From Chthoniobacter sp. (GTDB lineage Bacteria > Verrucomicrobiota > Verrucomicrobiia > Chthoniobacterales > Chthoniobacteraceae), in the NCBI GenBank assembly GCA_025352865.1, contig JANXSB010000710.1:1-5054 (forward strand): DNA of 5,054 nt. The letters are read 5' to 3'. The translations under genes and the position numbers were made by a program. The notes beneath the pieces were generated by a model. The model was not told where the DNA came from and did not search any database. It saw only the letters and a list, made by a program, of their open reading frames with translations. Below are positions 5,030 through 5,054 of the stretch, piece after piece (positions within the stretch are counted from its first letter, which is position 1; each line of letters begins with the position of its first letter).

Positions 5030-5054
5030 TTCGGCTGCGCTTCGCCAAGCCGAA
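5030..5054. repeat. Hairpin-forming repeat at the right edge (probably continues outside)
   Basis: TTCGGCT (5030-5036) and AGCCGAA (5048-5054) are perfect inverted arms around an 11-base loop, GCGCTTCGCCA. The bases just before the left arm (GTCATCC, 5023-5029) would extend the stem if the sequence beyond the window reads GGATGAC, which is a prediction. It lies upstream of the exported-protein gene and could be a terminator for a gene to the right or a dispersed REP-like intergenic repeat. The remaining bases between 4940 and 5029 hold no gene that I can support. Confidence 0.5.

Overview
The window is GC-rich with strong C/G preference at third codon positions, tightly packed, and has no mobile element, CRISPR array, tRNA or rRNA that I can see. 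It most likely comes from a Verrucomicrobiota chromosome, plausibly Opitutaceae. The best clue is a perfect 14-bp palindrome, TGTTCGCGCGAACA, at the lexA start. It matches the TGTTC-N4-GAACA SOS box reported for Verrucomicrobia rather than the E. coli, Bacillus or alphaproteobacterial types. None of the coding starts has a well-placed AGGAGG-type ribosome binding site, which also fits an SD-poor lineage. The family-level placement is inference.

Left part (1-1069), envelope or sugar genes. The first 17 codons of a probable glycosyltransferase run off the left edge on the minus strand. A 77-codon membrane-anchored protein (90-323, plus strand) converges with a sugar-phosphate nucleotidyltransferase (320-1069, minus strand), and their stop codons overlap. 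The nucleotidyltransferase would supply activated sugars and the glycosyltransferase would use them, probably for surface polysaccharide.

Centre (1070-1954), SOS control. A 112-bp divergent spacer holds an imperfect inverted repeat and the LexA box, whose last base is the A of the lexA ATG. lexA (204 aa) keeps its cleavage site and its Ser/Lys dyad. Eleven bases after its stop lies a 48-codon ORF for a single-pass membrane protein. It is a candidate for SOS co-expression and is the least ordinary element here.

Right part (1955-5054). A spacer with an 11-bp-phased TTTCGCG repeat precedes carA (glutaminase subunit of carbamoyl-phosphate synthetase). carA is followed at 18-19 nt gaps by a tail-anchored FHA protein and a CBM9-like protein, so the three look like one transcription unit. 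carB is not next to carA. A predicted exported protein of unknown function (4412-4939, minus) converges on this unit. The right edge ends inside a hairpin-forming repeat.
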